The notes under the pieces: generated by a model
What the model was told of the DNA's origin: nothing
The model's input: only the letters and a program-made list of their open reading frames with translations
Databases searched by the model: none
Position numbers and translations under genes: made by a program
Assembly (NCBI GenBank): GCA_020080175.1
Contig: JAGHQL010000162.1
Span: 1-63,559, forward strand
Length of the DNA stretch: 63,559 nt
Source: Glutinoglossum americanum
Lineage: Eukaryota; Ascomycota; Geoglossomycetes; Geoglossales; Geoglossaceae
Reading direction: 5' to 3'
Shown here: positions 12,179 through 22,260 of the stretch, piece by piece
Numbering within the stretch: position 1 is the stretch's first letter
Layout: every line of letters begins with the position of its first letter

Positions 12179-12689
12179 GTCTGTAGCTGCACCACCAAAG
12201 TAGGAAGTGAGAGAGGTTTGGCGGGTCTTGTCAGTTTGAGGCGAGCCACGAATCGCGAGCGAGATGAGTTTTTTGGGTTGTTTAGTGGGCTCTTGAAACG
12301 GTATAGGGACTACTAGGCGCGTCGCCGTTAGCGTCTTAACCGGTGACGATGCACGGGAAACAAAGGGTTAAAAGAGATAATTTTATGTAGGAGGGTAGAG
12401 CAATAAGATAGAAGAGCTCGCCAAGCCAAGATCCTGATGGAAAGTGTCGGACGTGGAGCAAGATCGATATGGTGAAGCTTAGAAGAGATGGGTAGAAGGA
12501 AGTTGAAGGAATGTGAATTGTTGTGGGCTGAAGTGCCGAGGAATTTATACCATAACATAAGAGGGCACGACTAAGCAACAAGAGGGTACGACTAAGCAAC
12601 AACAGAACGCCAGTAGAGAATCCAAGTTAAGCTATGTGTAAACACAAGCGACAGAGAGCTTTCCAGAAGCTTGAATCGCCCTGGCCCCC
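12179..12689. other. DNMT5 upstream region
   Basis: About 510 nt between the DNMT5 start and the 3' end of a small acidic ORF on the same strand. No clear promoter element was recognised. Open frames here lack codon character. Confidence 0.5.
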
Positions 12690-13163
12690 TTAAACACTGT
12701 AAAAGGGGGTCACCGAGTAGCAGGATATATCCCACAGGGGTATTCCTGAAAGAAAAGAAGGCGTCGAGCCAGAATTCATTGAAACTGCGGCTGAGAAAAA
12801 CGTAGACTTACTAGCAACATGATGCAGCCATAATTTGTTCGCTGGACGATTGGGTACATAGTCCTTTCCCCGCCTCCTAGACATCGCTGACAGCTCCAGT
12901 ATAGTATCATCTTCGTCATCCGCTTCCCCAAGAGAATCGTCAACCTCCACGCTGCCTGACTCTGACTCCCCACTGTCCTCAGATAGGCTAATGGCGTCGT
13001 CCAGGTCCGAGGGTGGGCTACCGCGATTTCCGCCTCTCCGTAGCATCAGATGCCCCCTGACCGCAGGCTTCCGATAACCAGATCCTCCAGCCGCTGATTC
13101 CTGCAGCATAGCTCGGTGTCTAGTCCGCCTCAGCGTTCCAGAGTCGGACCTTACAGGGCTCAT
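12690..13163 (-). CDS. Small acidic hypothetical protein upstream of DNMT5
   Basis: An ATG at 13163 opens a frame with Arg-rich and then Asp/Glu/Ser-rich sequence (SEDSGESESGSVEVDD, EADDEDD) and a tail KLWLHH. It can be read through without splicing (157 residues). Alternatively an intron of about 66 nt (donor after 12812, acceptor before 12745) gives 135 residues. The mixed charge resembles disordered nuclear proteins. It lies on the DNMT5 strand, about 510 nt upstream of that ATG, so it could be a separate gene or a missed 5' exon of DNMT5. No homologue is recognised. Confidence 0.35.
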   Translation of the reverse strand: MSPVRSDSGTLRRTRHRAMLQESAAGGSGYRKPAVRGHLMLRRGGNRGSPPSDLDDAISLSEDSGESESGSVEVDDSLGEADDEDDTILELSAMSRRRGKDYVPNRPANKLWLHHVASKSTFFSAAVSMNSGSTPSFLSGIPLWDISCYSVTPFYSV

Positions 13164-13469
13164 CTCGAGCCTAACAAGACTTAAAAATTATATGCGTAGC
13201 AACGGCTAGAGCTCAAGATACAAAGAGGGTATAAGGAACTCGTCAAGGAAGAATAGCTCTATGCCCGAAGCTGCTGCATTAACAGCAGCAATATAAGGCA
13301 AATTACCTATTTGCAGCATCATTTGTTAGCAGTGTGTCACTTTCCAACGTACAGGTCAAAACCTCCACACAGGCATAGGGAAAGGCAATCCACAAGGGGG
13401 ATCCGAGACCCACAGAAAACTTCGGACATAGCAGAAATATATATATATAGGAACTGTTGCCACCGTCGC

Positions 13470-13476
13470 CACGCTG
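13470..13476 (-). promoter_or_regulatory. UPRE-like core (distal copy)
   Basis: The plus strand reads CACGCTG, the complement of CAGCGTG, the core of the budding-yeast unfolded protein response element. It lies about 590 nt upstream of the SCJ1-like start codon. Seen by motif only. Confidence 0.3.
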
Positions 13477-13883
13477 GTAAGGAACGCCGACTCACAGCAA
13501 AAGGGTTGCCCAAGCAATCCCCAGATCCTCACCCGGATGTGACAAATTCAAGCTCGCGAAAGACGCGATTGCGTCGCGTCTGATACGCGAAGCGGAAGCG
13601 CTTGGACCATCCAGTCACGAGGCTTCACTCTCATCTTTTCGCGGAGGTTTTCAAAGCTGTCTTGTTCGGGCGGGGAGCAATGCGCCCTGCCCTCAGCATG
13701 ATTCTGCAGCCTATCCGAATCTACCACTATTCTTTTGAGAGCGGTCAAAATTCCTCCAGGTCCACTATCGTATGTACAAGTACTTGTGTATAACATATCG
13801 AGAGCACGGGGCTTGACTAGGATACCAATTTCCTAAATTAGGACAGTTCTTGGCCCCATCCGGCTCCCTGCTCTCGGTGCGGC

Positions 13884-13890
13884 CACGCTG
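13884..13890 (-). promoter_or_regulatory. UPRE-like core (proximal copy)
   Basis: A second CACGCTG (CAGCGTG on the minus strand), 172 nt upstream of the ER DnaJ start codon. It shares the flanking GCCACGCTGGTA with the distal copy. ER chaperone genes are classic unfolded-protein-response targets, so the placement is plausible. Binding is inferred, not shown. Confidence 0.4.
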
Positions 13891-14061
13891 GTATCTTTTT
13901 TGAGGAATATTCTCAGCCTCAACTCCTTACCTGTTGTCTTCGCAAAGTTCCTGCATAACCTTTAGGAGTGTGAGATCTACTGCGACCCAACTAGCGAGGT
14001 CCCCATCAATTTCCAAGGCGTTTTTCACGCCATCTTCCCTTCTCATCGAAGACAGCGCAAC

Positions 14062-15436
14062 ATGCTGTTCCTCTCGACGCTGTTACTACTTCTGGTTGTA
14101 CCGTTGGTGTTTTGCGCGGAAGACTACTATAAGGTACGGGCTAGAGATGCATATCTACCCTTCTCCTTCCTGTTGCACATTCGCCCGTCCGATATGCTTA
14201 CGAATCTACAGCTTTTGGGAGTCGACAAGCAAGCATCAGACAAAGAATTGAAGCGCGCTTACCGTGTACTAAGCAAGAAATACCACCCAGATAAAAACCC
14301 GTATGTACTCACCCATTGTATTTTGTCTCCAGAGTTCAGAGCCCAGGCTAATCATGGCCAACAGTGGCAACGAATCAGCGCACCAAAAGTTTGTCGAAGT
14401 CTCTGAAGCCTATGACGCACTTTCAAATGCCGAAACCCGGCGCATCTATGACCAGTATGGACACGAAGGTCTAGCACAACATAAGAGCGGTGGTGGTCGT
14501 GGTGGACATGATCCATTCGATCTATTCTCACGCTTCTTTGGTGGCGGCGGACACTACGGCGGCGGGCAACGTCGAGGCCCAAATATGGAGGTGCGCCTGC
14601 ATGTGCCGCTAAAAGATTTCTACAACGGCAAGGATGTCGAGTTCAATGTCGAGAAGCAGCAGATCTGTGAGGAGTGCGAAGGCTCCGGGAGCGCAGACGG
14701 GGAAGTCGAGACATGTGGCCAGTGCGGAGGAAGGGGCGTTGTAATCCAGAAACACATGTTTGGACCCATCATCCAGCAGATGCAGGTGGCGTGTGGTTCA
14801 TGCGGAGGAAAGGGCAAGACGATAAAACATGCTTGTCCTGTCTGTAGCGGATCGAGGGTCGTAAGGAAAGTCACAACACACAACCTCCACATCGAGCGCG
14901 GTACCCCACGAGGCGCCCGTATCACCTTTGAGAACGAAGCGGATGCGAGCCCAGACTTCGTAGCAGGCGATATGATAGTCCAGCTCGACGAACAGGGACC
15001 CGAACTCGGCGCGGACGACGAATCCCGTGTCGACGGTACCTTTTTCCGCCGCAAAGATACCTCCCTCTTCTGGAAGGAAGTCCTCTCCCTCCGAGAAGCC
15101 TGGCTTGGCGACTGGACCCGCAACCTCACCCACCTCGACGGACACACTGTTCAGCTTTCCCGCCCGCGCGGGCAAGTCGTACAACCCAACACCGTCGAGA
15201 CGATCAAAGGCGAAGGGATGCCCATCTGGCACGAAGACAACACGCATACGGAGGGTGAGTTCGGCGCGCTGCACGTGGAGTACAAGGTCGTATTGCCAGA
15301 CCAGATGGAGAAGGGCATGGAGAAGGATTTCTGGGCTATGTGGGAGAAGTGGCGGAAGAAGAAAGGTGTTGACCTACGCAAGGATACTGGCAGGCCCGAG
15401 ACGGGCCCATCGTCACATGGGAAGGACGAATTGTAA
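14062..15436 (+). CDS. SCJ1: ER-lumenal DnaJ co-chaperone (Scj1/ERdj3-like) with KDEL
   Basis: Three exons join in frame: 14062-14133, 14212-14300 and 14365-15436, giving 410 residues. A signal peptide (about 1-18) is followed at once by the J domain, with HPD at 49-51. A Gly-rich linker comes next, then four zinc-binding repeats starting at Cys155: CEECEGSG, CGQCGGRG, CGSCGGKG and CPVCSGSR. The substrate-binding C-terminal domain follows and the protein ends in KDEL, an ER-retrieval signal. Proteins of this family stimulate the ER Hsp70 (BiP/Kar2) and help fold and clear secretory proteins. The acceptor before 14365 was preferred because it restores the J-domain helix (PGNESAHQKF) in frame. 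Two UPRE-like cores lie upstream. Confidence 0.93.
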
Positions 15437-16225
15437 CCATGTAATTTTAGACTATTTAAGCTTAGAGGGGTTCATCCGGGTATCATATTCGCGGCTTACT
15501 ACATTCTGTATCTAAAGAATACTAGTTGCATAACTTTACCACTCGCGCACGAGAAAACAAAACTTTTTTTCCCCATAATCACCGTCCACTATGTACCAGA
15601 TCCCGTAGGGGGTAGTTACGCAGTCATACCCCCTCTCCTCTTCCCCTTCTCCATCCTCACAACTATCCACTAGCTATATGCCCATAGTAATTAGAGCCCC
15701 CGAATATGCCAAAACAGAACAATTACCCTCGAGGGGAGGTGTCCGCAGTTATGGGATCCCTCTGGCCCAGCTGTTCCCCAATGCCGAAGGCCACGCCAGG
15801 GAGTAACGCCGCCAAACTAAAGTGATGGGCCACAGCAACCTCCCCTGGCATGTATGTACAACCTCGATAATATGTCGCGCTTTGGCTCGCGTGGTCAAGA
15901 GTAAGCGAGGGGGGTTATGGTATTCCGGTGTTCAATTAATCATCTCGACTCCATATCTCACTGGAGGTGTCAAGAAAAGCAAGAAATATAACTGAAGCCG
16001 CTTTAGCATCATCTGTACAGAGCATCCGCTCCCAAAAAAAAGCGGCCAGTGAATGCCTTGCCTATAAAGAGGGGAAAAAAAGTATTTAGGGAACACCGCT
16101 TGGATAGAGACACAAGAACCTAACCCGAAGCCAGGGTGCTAGCAATTCCTCCATGCAAGAACGTAAATGCGAACCACGCTGTGGTTCTTACATCCCCTGT
16201 CCCGCTCACGTCAGCATCCTATTTT
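15437..16225. other. Convergent intergenic region
   Basis: About 790 nt between the 3' ends of the plus-strand DnaJ gene and the minus-strand coiled-coil gene. No gene seen. Confidence 0.6.
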
Positions 16226-18326
16226 TTAAAAGTCTCTCTCCTCCTTGACGGGCTCAGCAGTTATATTAGAAAGGTTCTCATCATCCTTCCCTCTCGAAAA
16301 CCATCCCATCCAGCTATTCCGCTTTCCCCTCCCCTTTAGGCCATCCTCTCCCCCTTGTTCCCAGCCGTCACTACCCTTCCGTACCATGCCTGCCGGTTTT
16401 GGACCGCCAGCCCCCGCTTCACTCGAATTCTCTTGTACAAGCCTTAGTGGCCGTAGTTTGTTGCCCTCGATCTTGCCGCCAGCTGTGCTCGCCGAAGAGA
16501 TAGAAGCATGCGAGTGGGGTGGTGAGGGGACTTCACCGCTATAATCAGATACTGTACTATTAGAGCTACTGCCACTAGGGTGATGTTGTGATGAGGTTGA
16601 CGGAACGCGTGCCGCCGCATTGGGGTTGCCTTCGCGTGGTGGCGGAGCAAAAAACGAGGTTTGAGCGCGCGGGGTTTGTACACCAGGACTCGTTGTACCT
16701 GAAGCTGGTACAGGAGAAGGGCCGCGGTACATTTGATTCACAACGCTCGCTGGGTGAGACCATTCTGAGTTCGAACGGCGGTGGGCACCGCCACGGAGAG
16801 ACTGAGAACGTGCAAGGGGAATGCTAGGAGCAGTTGAGGGGTCGTCTGTCATCGAAGGATTCGTAGTCGGTGGTGGCATATAGGACATTGGTCGTGGACG
16901 TGCTCGGCCAGTGCCAATGGCTACAGATTTGGCACGCTGGAGTATCGACTGCCCTGCTTCTTGCTTGGGTGGAGGAGGAGGAGGGAGTTCTTTCTCAGTG
17001 TTGACACCAGGGCGAGCATTCGGGCTAGACAACAAGTTGGGTGTTTTGTCCAGGATCGCTTCGAAATCTTTGTGCTGGAGAAGTCGTCCGATCATATTGT
17101 TGATGTAAAGGGTCAAGGCCTTGTTTTGGTCTTTGAGTGACTTAGCTTCGGCTTCTAGTCGGCGGTAATTTTCGCTCTCGCCCTCTGTAGCAGATTCCAG
17201 CTCATCAGCCAGACTAGAGCCCAGCCCGGTTGAGCTCCTGTCAGTTGCACGACCATTACTCGAGGTGGGCCTGGATCCATGACCATGATGCATCTGCATG
17301 AAGTCCGCCTTCGTAAAATCCCCATTAAGCGTCTTTTCTCCCAAGAGAAGCTGAAAGCTCTCATTATCCTCCATTAGTCTTGCATTCGCCATCCGAGTCT
17401 CGAGCAATTGCTTTTCTAAACCTTGAAGACGGGTGCCGCCAAGGTTGTCGGACTCGACGAGTTTGATTTGTGCTTCCGCAAGCTCGAGGCGGAGTGATTC
17501 GATGAGCTTGTCCTTCTGAAGCAGTAGCTTGGAGTTGTTTTTTGAATTGCTACGTTGAGGAACTGAAGGCGGTGCAAAATGTTCTCGATCAATAGGAGAC
17601 GAATTATTCGCTGCGAAATAGTCAGCAATGCCATCCAGAAAGTGGATTTTTACAGAAACCCGTACATGCCCGAGAAATACTACCTTCACCCCACTCAGGC
17701 CGCATATCCCGTTGAGTTAACGACTCCTTCAGCCTCTGAATGACCGAATGCATTTCCTCCTCCCGACCCGCCATCTCCTCTTTCTCCTGCATTATGGCCA
17801 CTTTCTCCGCTTCATAGATACCTTCCAGCTCTCTTGCTTGTCTCTGAGCTTCTCGCCCATTATTTTCCAGCGTCTCAATCTTCTCACTACTCTCGTGAAC
17901 CAGCTCCTCCAGCCGTGCTTGCTCGTTTAGCGCGTCATCGAGCCGGGATTGGACAACCTCTAGCTGTTTCTGGTACTCCTCAGCAGCTGAATCGGTCTTC
18001 TCCAGCCGAATCTTCAAGTCTTCGATCAGCGCCGCAGTCTCGGCCTTCGCATCATCCTCATCGACATCTTCGGACGCGGGCGATGCGTTATTGGAACCAA
18101 GGTTCGACAGACTCCCAACTGGACGTTTTGCGGCAGCACGGGCTGACACAGGCGTACCCGCAGTCGGCCCCCTAACTGACCTAGTCCTTGCTATCCCATT
18201 TGTCGGAGCGCTCGAACTAGGCGTCGGAGAACGAGATACAGCGGACGGTGAGACAGGAGGATTTGTATGACCGCGCCGACCAGGAGTACCGTTCGGTGGT
18301 GGTGGTTTTCTCATTGCAGATGACAT
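16226..18326 (-). CDS. Conserved fungal coiled-coil protein
   Basis: Two exons, 18326-17684 and 17610-16226, give 675 residues. The N terminus (1-95) is Pro/Ser/Arg-rich and disordered. Residues of about 100-230 are Glu/Lys/Gln-rich with a leucine periodicity typical of coiled coil. A second helical block contains LESDN/LEKQLLETRMANARLMEDNE-like sequence, then an acidic segment and a Ser/Pro-rich tail ending in a basic-aromatic patch (RNSWMGWFSRGKDDEN). It resembles filamentous-fungal proteins labelled M protein repeat-like, a name that reflects coiled coil only. No enzymatic motif is seen. A structural or cytoskeletal role would be a guess. The start at 18326 is the first ATG. It is divergent from the eL30 gene. 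Confidence 0.75.
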
Positions 18327-19014
18327 CGCTGGTGTTTAGGCGCCGCACTATCTAACTATGATAGCTCCTAGTGTCTGGTGGTGATAGATATGCGGTGATG
18401 TTGACAAATAATCGAGGTTATAGTAGGAGCCAGCGAAGCCGTTCGCCCAGAGTAGCGATCACAAAGGTAATTCGGGATTGATGTATTCCAAGAGGTAGGG
18501 GTGAGTGAAGCTCCGACTGTTTGCTTATGCCCAGATAAAACTTGCAATACGTGAAAATCGTTAATATTGGTAATATTGCTCCGGCAAAAACATGTACGTG
18601 GTACATGTATGTATTTTATAAATACAATGCACACGTGGTGCTAATCCGAATGTTGAAAAGGTTATTGCAAAGGAGACTTGTCAAACTAATAAATTTTATC
18701 TGCGAGATTCCCAGGGGACATGGGAATGAGCTATTTCGGCCCAGCCTTACAACCCTGAGACACCTTCTGAATTAAGCTCGGGTGGAGGACGCGAAACGCA
18801 ATATGCGTTGGACCAATCAAAAAATCCAAGGCATCAAATTTCGTAATTGGCTTGCCGTCAGGTAGGGCCAAACCCTTCCTGGCATTCCATTTCCCACAAC
18901 CGAGCAATTACTTACTCTCATCACCCTCCACGAAAAGTGATTCTCTATAACCCAAGTCCGGAGCGCTTTTAACCTCACTCAACTCTTGGGGATTTTCCTT
19001 CCCAAAGCGCAACG
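18327..19014. other. Divergent promoter region (coiled-coil gene / eL30)
   Basis: About 690 nt separate two divergent start codons. No gene seen. The 80 nt before the eL30 ATG is pyrimidine-biased, as is common for ribosomal protein leaders. Confidence 0.5.
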
Positions 19015-19639
19015 ATGGCACCTACAAAGAAAGCGAAGAAAACTGCAGACAGCATCAACTCGCGTCTCGCACTGGTGATGAAATCTGGGAAAGGTCTGCG
19101 CATTACTTTACTCACGACTCTTCTTACGCCAAAACCTTCAAGGAAGGTGAAAACTGACTACGTATCCCTCTTAATAGTCACTCTTGGGTACAAGTCAACA
19201 CTCAAGACCCTCCGATCCGGCAAAGCAAAGTTAATCATCATCGCTGGCAACACTCCCCCACTGCGGAAGAGCGAACTTGAGTGTATGTGCAACCCACACC
19301 CTATGATGCTTACCACTATTGAACTTGCTGACCGTTTCCAGACTACTCCATGCTTTCGAAGACCAACGTTCACCACTTTGCTGGCAACAATGTAAGCCAC
19401 TATTTCCTATTGGGTATCACCAATTTTTCATACCCAGCCCAACGACCAGACTTTACCAGTCTATAGGGCCTACCCTGCGAAAAGGCCTTCATATAAGGCT
19501 TTGGAGGGCACACCGTATGCGCTAACAAATAGCCCAATAGATCGAGCTAGGAACTGCTTGCGGAAAGTTGTTCAGGTGCTCCACGATGGCTATTCTCGAT
19601 GCTGGTGACTCAGATATATTGAGTGGCGCTACTACATAG
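19015..19639 (+). CDS. RPL30: Large-subunit ribosomal protein eL30
   Basis: Four exons join in frame: 19015-19093, 19178-19282, 19342-19391 and 19541-19639, giving 110 residues, the usual family length. Family signatures are clear: [14 protein letters not shown] at the N terminus, [37 protein letters not shown] and IELGTACGK, then DAGDSDIL. The protein is a 60S subunit component. In budding yeast it represses splicing of its own transcript by binding a kink-turn near the first donor; the first donor here is a non-consensus GTCTGC, but I cannot show a kink-turn. It is followed by the uL16 gene on the same strand. Confidence 0.95.
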
Positions 19640-20060
19640 ATCGGTTAGGGTAAGGTTAGCAATGCGTTCTCGCATGCGATACGCTATGGCTCTTCAATTG
19701 TAGCATAATGATATTGTGCGGGCCCTCAAAATGCTCTATTCTTTCACGTAAAATTCCCAATAAACATACACTCAATGCTGCTCCGCCCTTTAATCGCTTA
19801 GGCGGAGAGAAACAGTATATTTTGTTCTTAAAGTTTTTTTATCCCACGAATCTCTCACAAAACCGGGACGGTGGCGGGTTAGCCCTAATCCGTCGCTTTT
19901 CAACTCGCTTGACTGTTGATTTCTAAGCCCCACGCAATTTTTTGATTTCTAATAGCCCGCTAGCGGCGGGCGGACATCCAGGGATAGAAGTACCTCACCA
20001 TTCGACATCCTCCCCTTCACACAACTATCACACAAACTACGACCAGAAATTTAAGACAGG
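19640..20060. other. Spacer between the eL30 and uL16 genes
   Basis: About 420 nt, T-rich in places. Likely the eL30 3' UTR and the uL16 promoter. No gene seen. Confidence 0.55.
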
Positions 20061-21085
20061 ATGGCACGCCGACCAGCAAGATGCTATCGCTACTGCAAGA
20101 ATAAGGTGTGTTGCGATGGGTCTTCAGATGAGGAGATGCGTGTCAAGCCAGCCAACATCTGGCATTCACAACAAACGAGCATTTAGACTGTCATCGTGAT
20201 TCAGTGTCTTCAAGCTCCCTACTGACTTTTGCCACTTACAGCCATACCCCAAATCCCGCTTCAACCGTGGTGTACCTGACCCTAAGATTCGGATCTTCGA
20301 CCTTGGCCGCAAGCGCGCCAACGTCGATGAATTCCCTCTTTGTGTCCACCTTGTATCGAACGAATATGAACAGTTGAGTTCTGAAGCACTAGAAGCAGCA
20401 CGTATCTGTGCGAACAAGTGAGTGTGATCCCATTTCTAAGGAGCACAATGAAAAAAAGGCCATATGACTATGTGATATGAGAAGGGGCTGGGCTCCAGTC
20501 TGTCACACTTTGCCAGTTTGGCTCTAGCCTATGGCCAGCGTCACACAACTGCTAACTCACCCTGCTCTATCAGGTACCTCGTCAAAGTTGCTGGAAAGGA
20601 AGGTTTCCACTTGCGTGTCCGAGCCCACCCATATCATGTCATTCGTATCAACAAGATGTTGTCCTGTGCCGGCGCCGATAGACTGCAAACAGGAATGCGT
20701 GGTGCTTGGGGTAAGCCCAATGGCACAGTTGCTCGTGTCAATATCGGTCAAATTATCCTTAGTGTGCGAACCAGGGATAATCGTAAGCCCTCTTTCCCTG
20801 GCCATACAATAGTGCATTCATAACTAAAGCCATACACCCTCAACCACAGACCGCGCAACAGCCATTGAGGCCCTCAGGCGTTCACAGTACAAGTTCCCTG
20901 GCCGCCAAAAGATTATCGTCAGTAAAAACTGGGGCTTCACCCCACTTCGCCGAGAGGAGTACCTCGAAAAGCGTGCCGAGGGCCGATTCAAAGTTGATGG
21001 TGCCTACGTCCAATTCCTCAGCAACCATGGCAAGATTGAAGACAATGTCAAGCGCTTTCCAGATGCTTTCGCGACAGCGGCTTAG
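20061..21085 (+). CDS. RPL10: Large-subunit ribosomal protein uL16 (RPL10/QM)
   Basis: Four exons join in frame: 20061-20105, 20242-20417, 20574-20782 and 20850-21085, giving 221 residues. The sequence begins [15 protein letters not shown] and continues [71 protein letters not shown] and [17 protein letters not shown], all hallmark blocks of the family. The protein joins the 60S subunit late and is needed for subunit joining. It is intact and colinear with family members. All introns are short with good GT..AG borders. Confidence 0.96.
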
Positions 21086-22001
21086 GGGAGTTTATCCGAG
21101 TGTCGGCATGGGGTACATCCTTTAGGGAGGATCTGGGGGGCAGGCCGCGTGGGAAGATCTGTAACTAAAGAGTTTTCTTCTCTTTTCCATGACGATAGCT
21201 AATGGAACATACCTCGGGATTGTGGAGATACTGCATTTTCTCTCATACAGAATTATCCACTAACCAACAGAACAACATATAAAGCAAAACTCGAATTCAT
21301 TGCCAAGTATGCTTCCTTTTAACGGCCATATAACCACCGCTATCAAGATTCTCCTCCCTACCAGTTATACAGTTGCAAGAAAGGGCAATCCCCATATTTC
21401 TAACTTTCAACAACATCACACTACACCCCTATGTATCTAATCCACAAAACACACAAAGGCCACCAGGGAGATCAGAACACTACATTAACAACCATGCTCC
21501 CATTAAAACATGCGCATAAGCCAGAGACAGAGAATACCGCGCCGAAGAAGCCTGCAGGATTTACTTGAAGCCCCTCCAAGAGTCTTTGGCGTCATTTTAT
21601 CTCGTGCGCAAAACGGGGCGTTAGGTAAGAAAATTAAAGTTGCTTGTGGGGCCATGAGAAATGAGGCTCTGCCAGCCTGCTAAACATAAAAGGCTCACAT
21701 TCTTCTTACTTGCCCCCATTACAATACGAATGTGAGTTCAAGAAAATTCGCCTTTCCCTCCCTCCCCCAATCAACACTCACCTACTTACTTAACAATAGA
21801 ACTCCACATACTAACCCTTTCCCCCCTCTCCCCATTAAAAAGAGCACGATGTTACATTCATTCCTGAAGCCTTTCTCTGTTGTTTTTCTTCCCCTTATCT
21901 CCTACTTCCCAGAGGGCACGAAAAACATGTAGCCCATCCACCCACTCGGAAAGAAACCCCGCGCGCTTTAGTAGTTAGAGGAAAACAAACTCCCCAATTC
22001 A
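21086..22001. other. Intergenic region after uL16
   Basis: About 900 nt, CT- and A-rich. No credible gene seen on either strand. Confidence 0.5.
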
Positions 22002-22260
22002 TTCCGTTTGTGCTTTCACCACCACTGTAACCCCTCCGGCGACATCCAAGGAGCCCTCCACATATTCTTGGATGATGTTGAGCGACCTGAGCAAAAGAAG
22101 AAAGAAGGAAAACGGCTTAATTCGACATCGAAAGAAATAGTGACGATGTCGACGTCGACACTTCTATCATTGAAGAAATAAGCCCATTTTTGTTTGTATT
22201 CTTCTTCTCTTCCTCAAGTCGGTCAACATCATCCAAGTATGCTGAAAGCTCTGCGGGTGT
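22002..22260 (-). CDS. Exon-like 3' fragments of an unidentified gene
   Basis: Two minus-strand pieces look coding. One follows a GACCTAACGACACCCGCAG branch/acceptor pattern near 22250 and reads ELSAYLDDVDRLEEEKKNTN. The other follows a TTTTGCTCAG acceptor at about 22091 and reads SLNIIQEYVEGSLDVAGGV, then TVVVKAQTE and a TGA. Both have protein-like composition, unlike nearby frames. I could not fix the donor that joins them, nor find a convincing 5' part. The family is not recognised and the call is tentative. Confidence 0.3.

Larger units (their letters stand above)
13164..14061. other. Upstream region of the ER DnaJ gene
   Basis: About 900 nt with no credible gene. It holds an (AT)n tract at about 13438-13448 and two copies of CCACGCTGGTA, described separately. 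Confidence 0.5.

Noticed and set aside
14798-15274. Long minus-strand frame inside the DnaJ gene
   Set aside because: It is the antisense shadow of the SCJ1-like coding exon, whose sense frame has complete family motifs.
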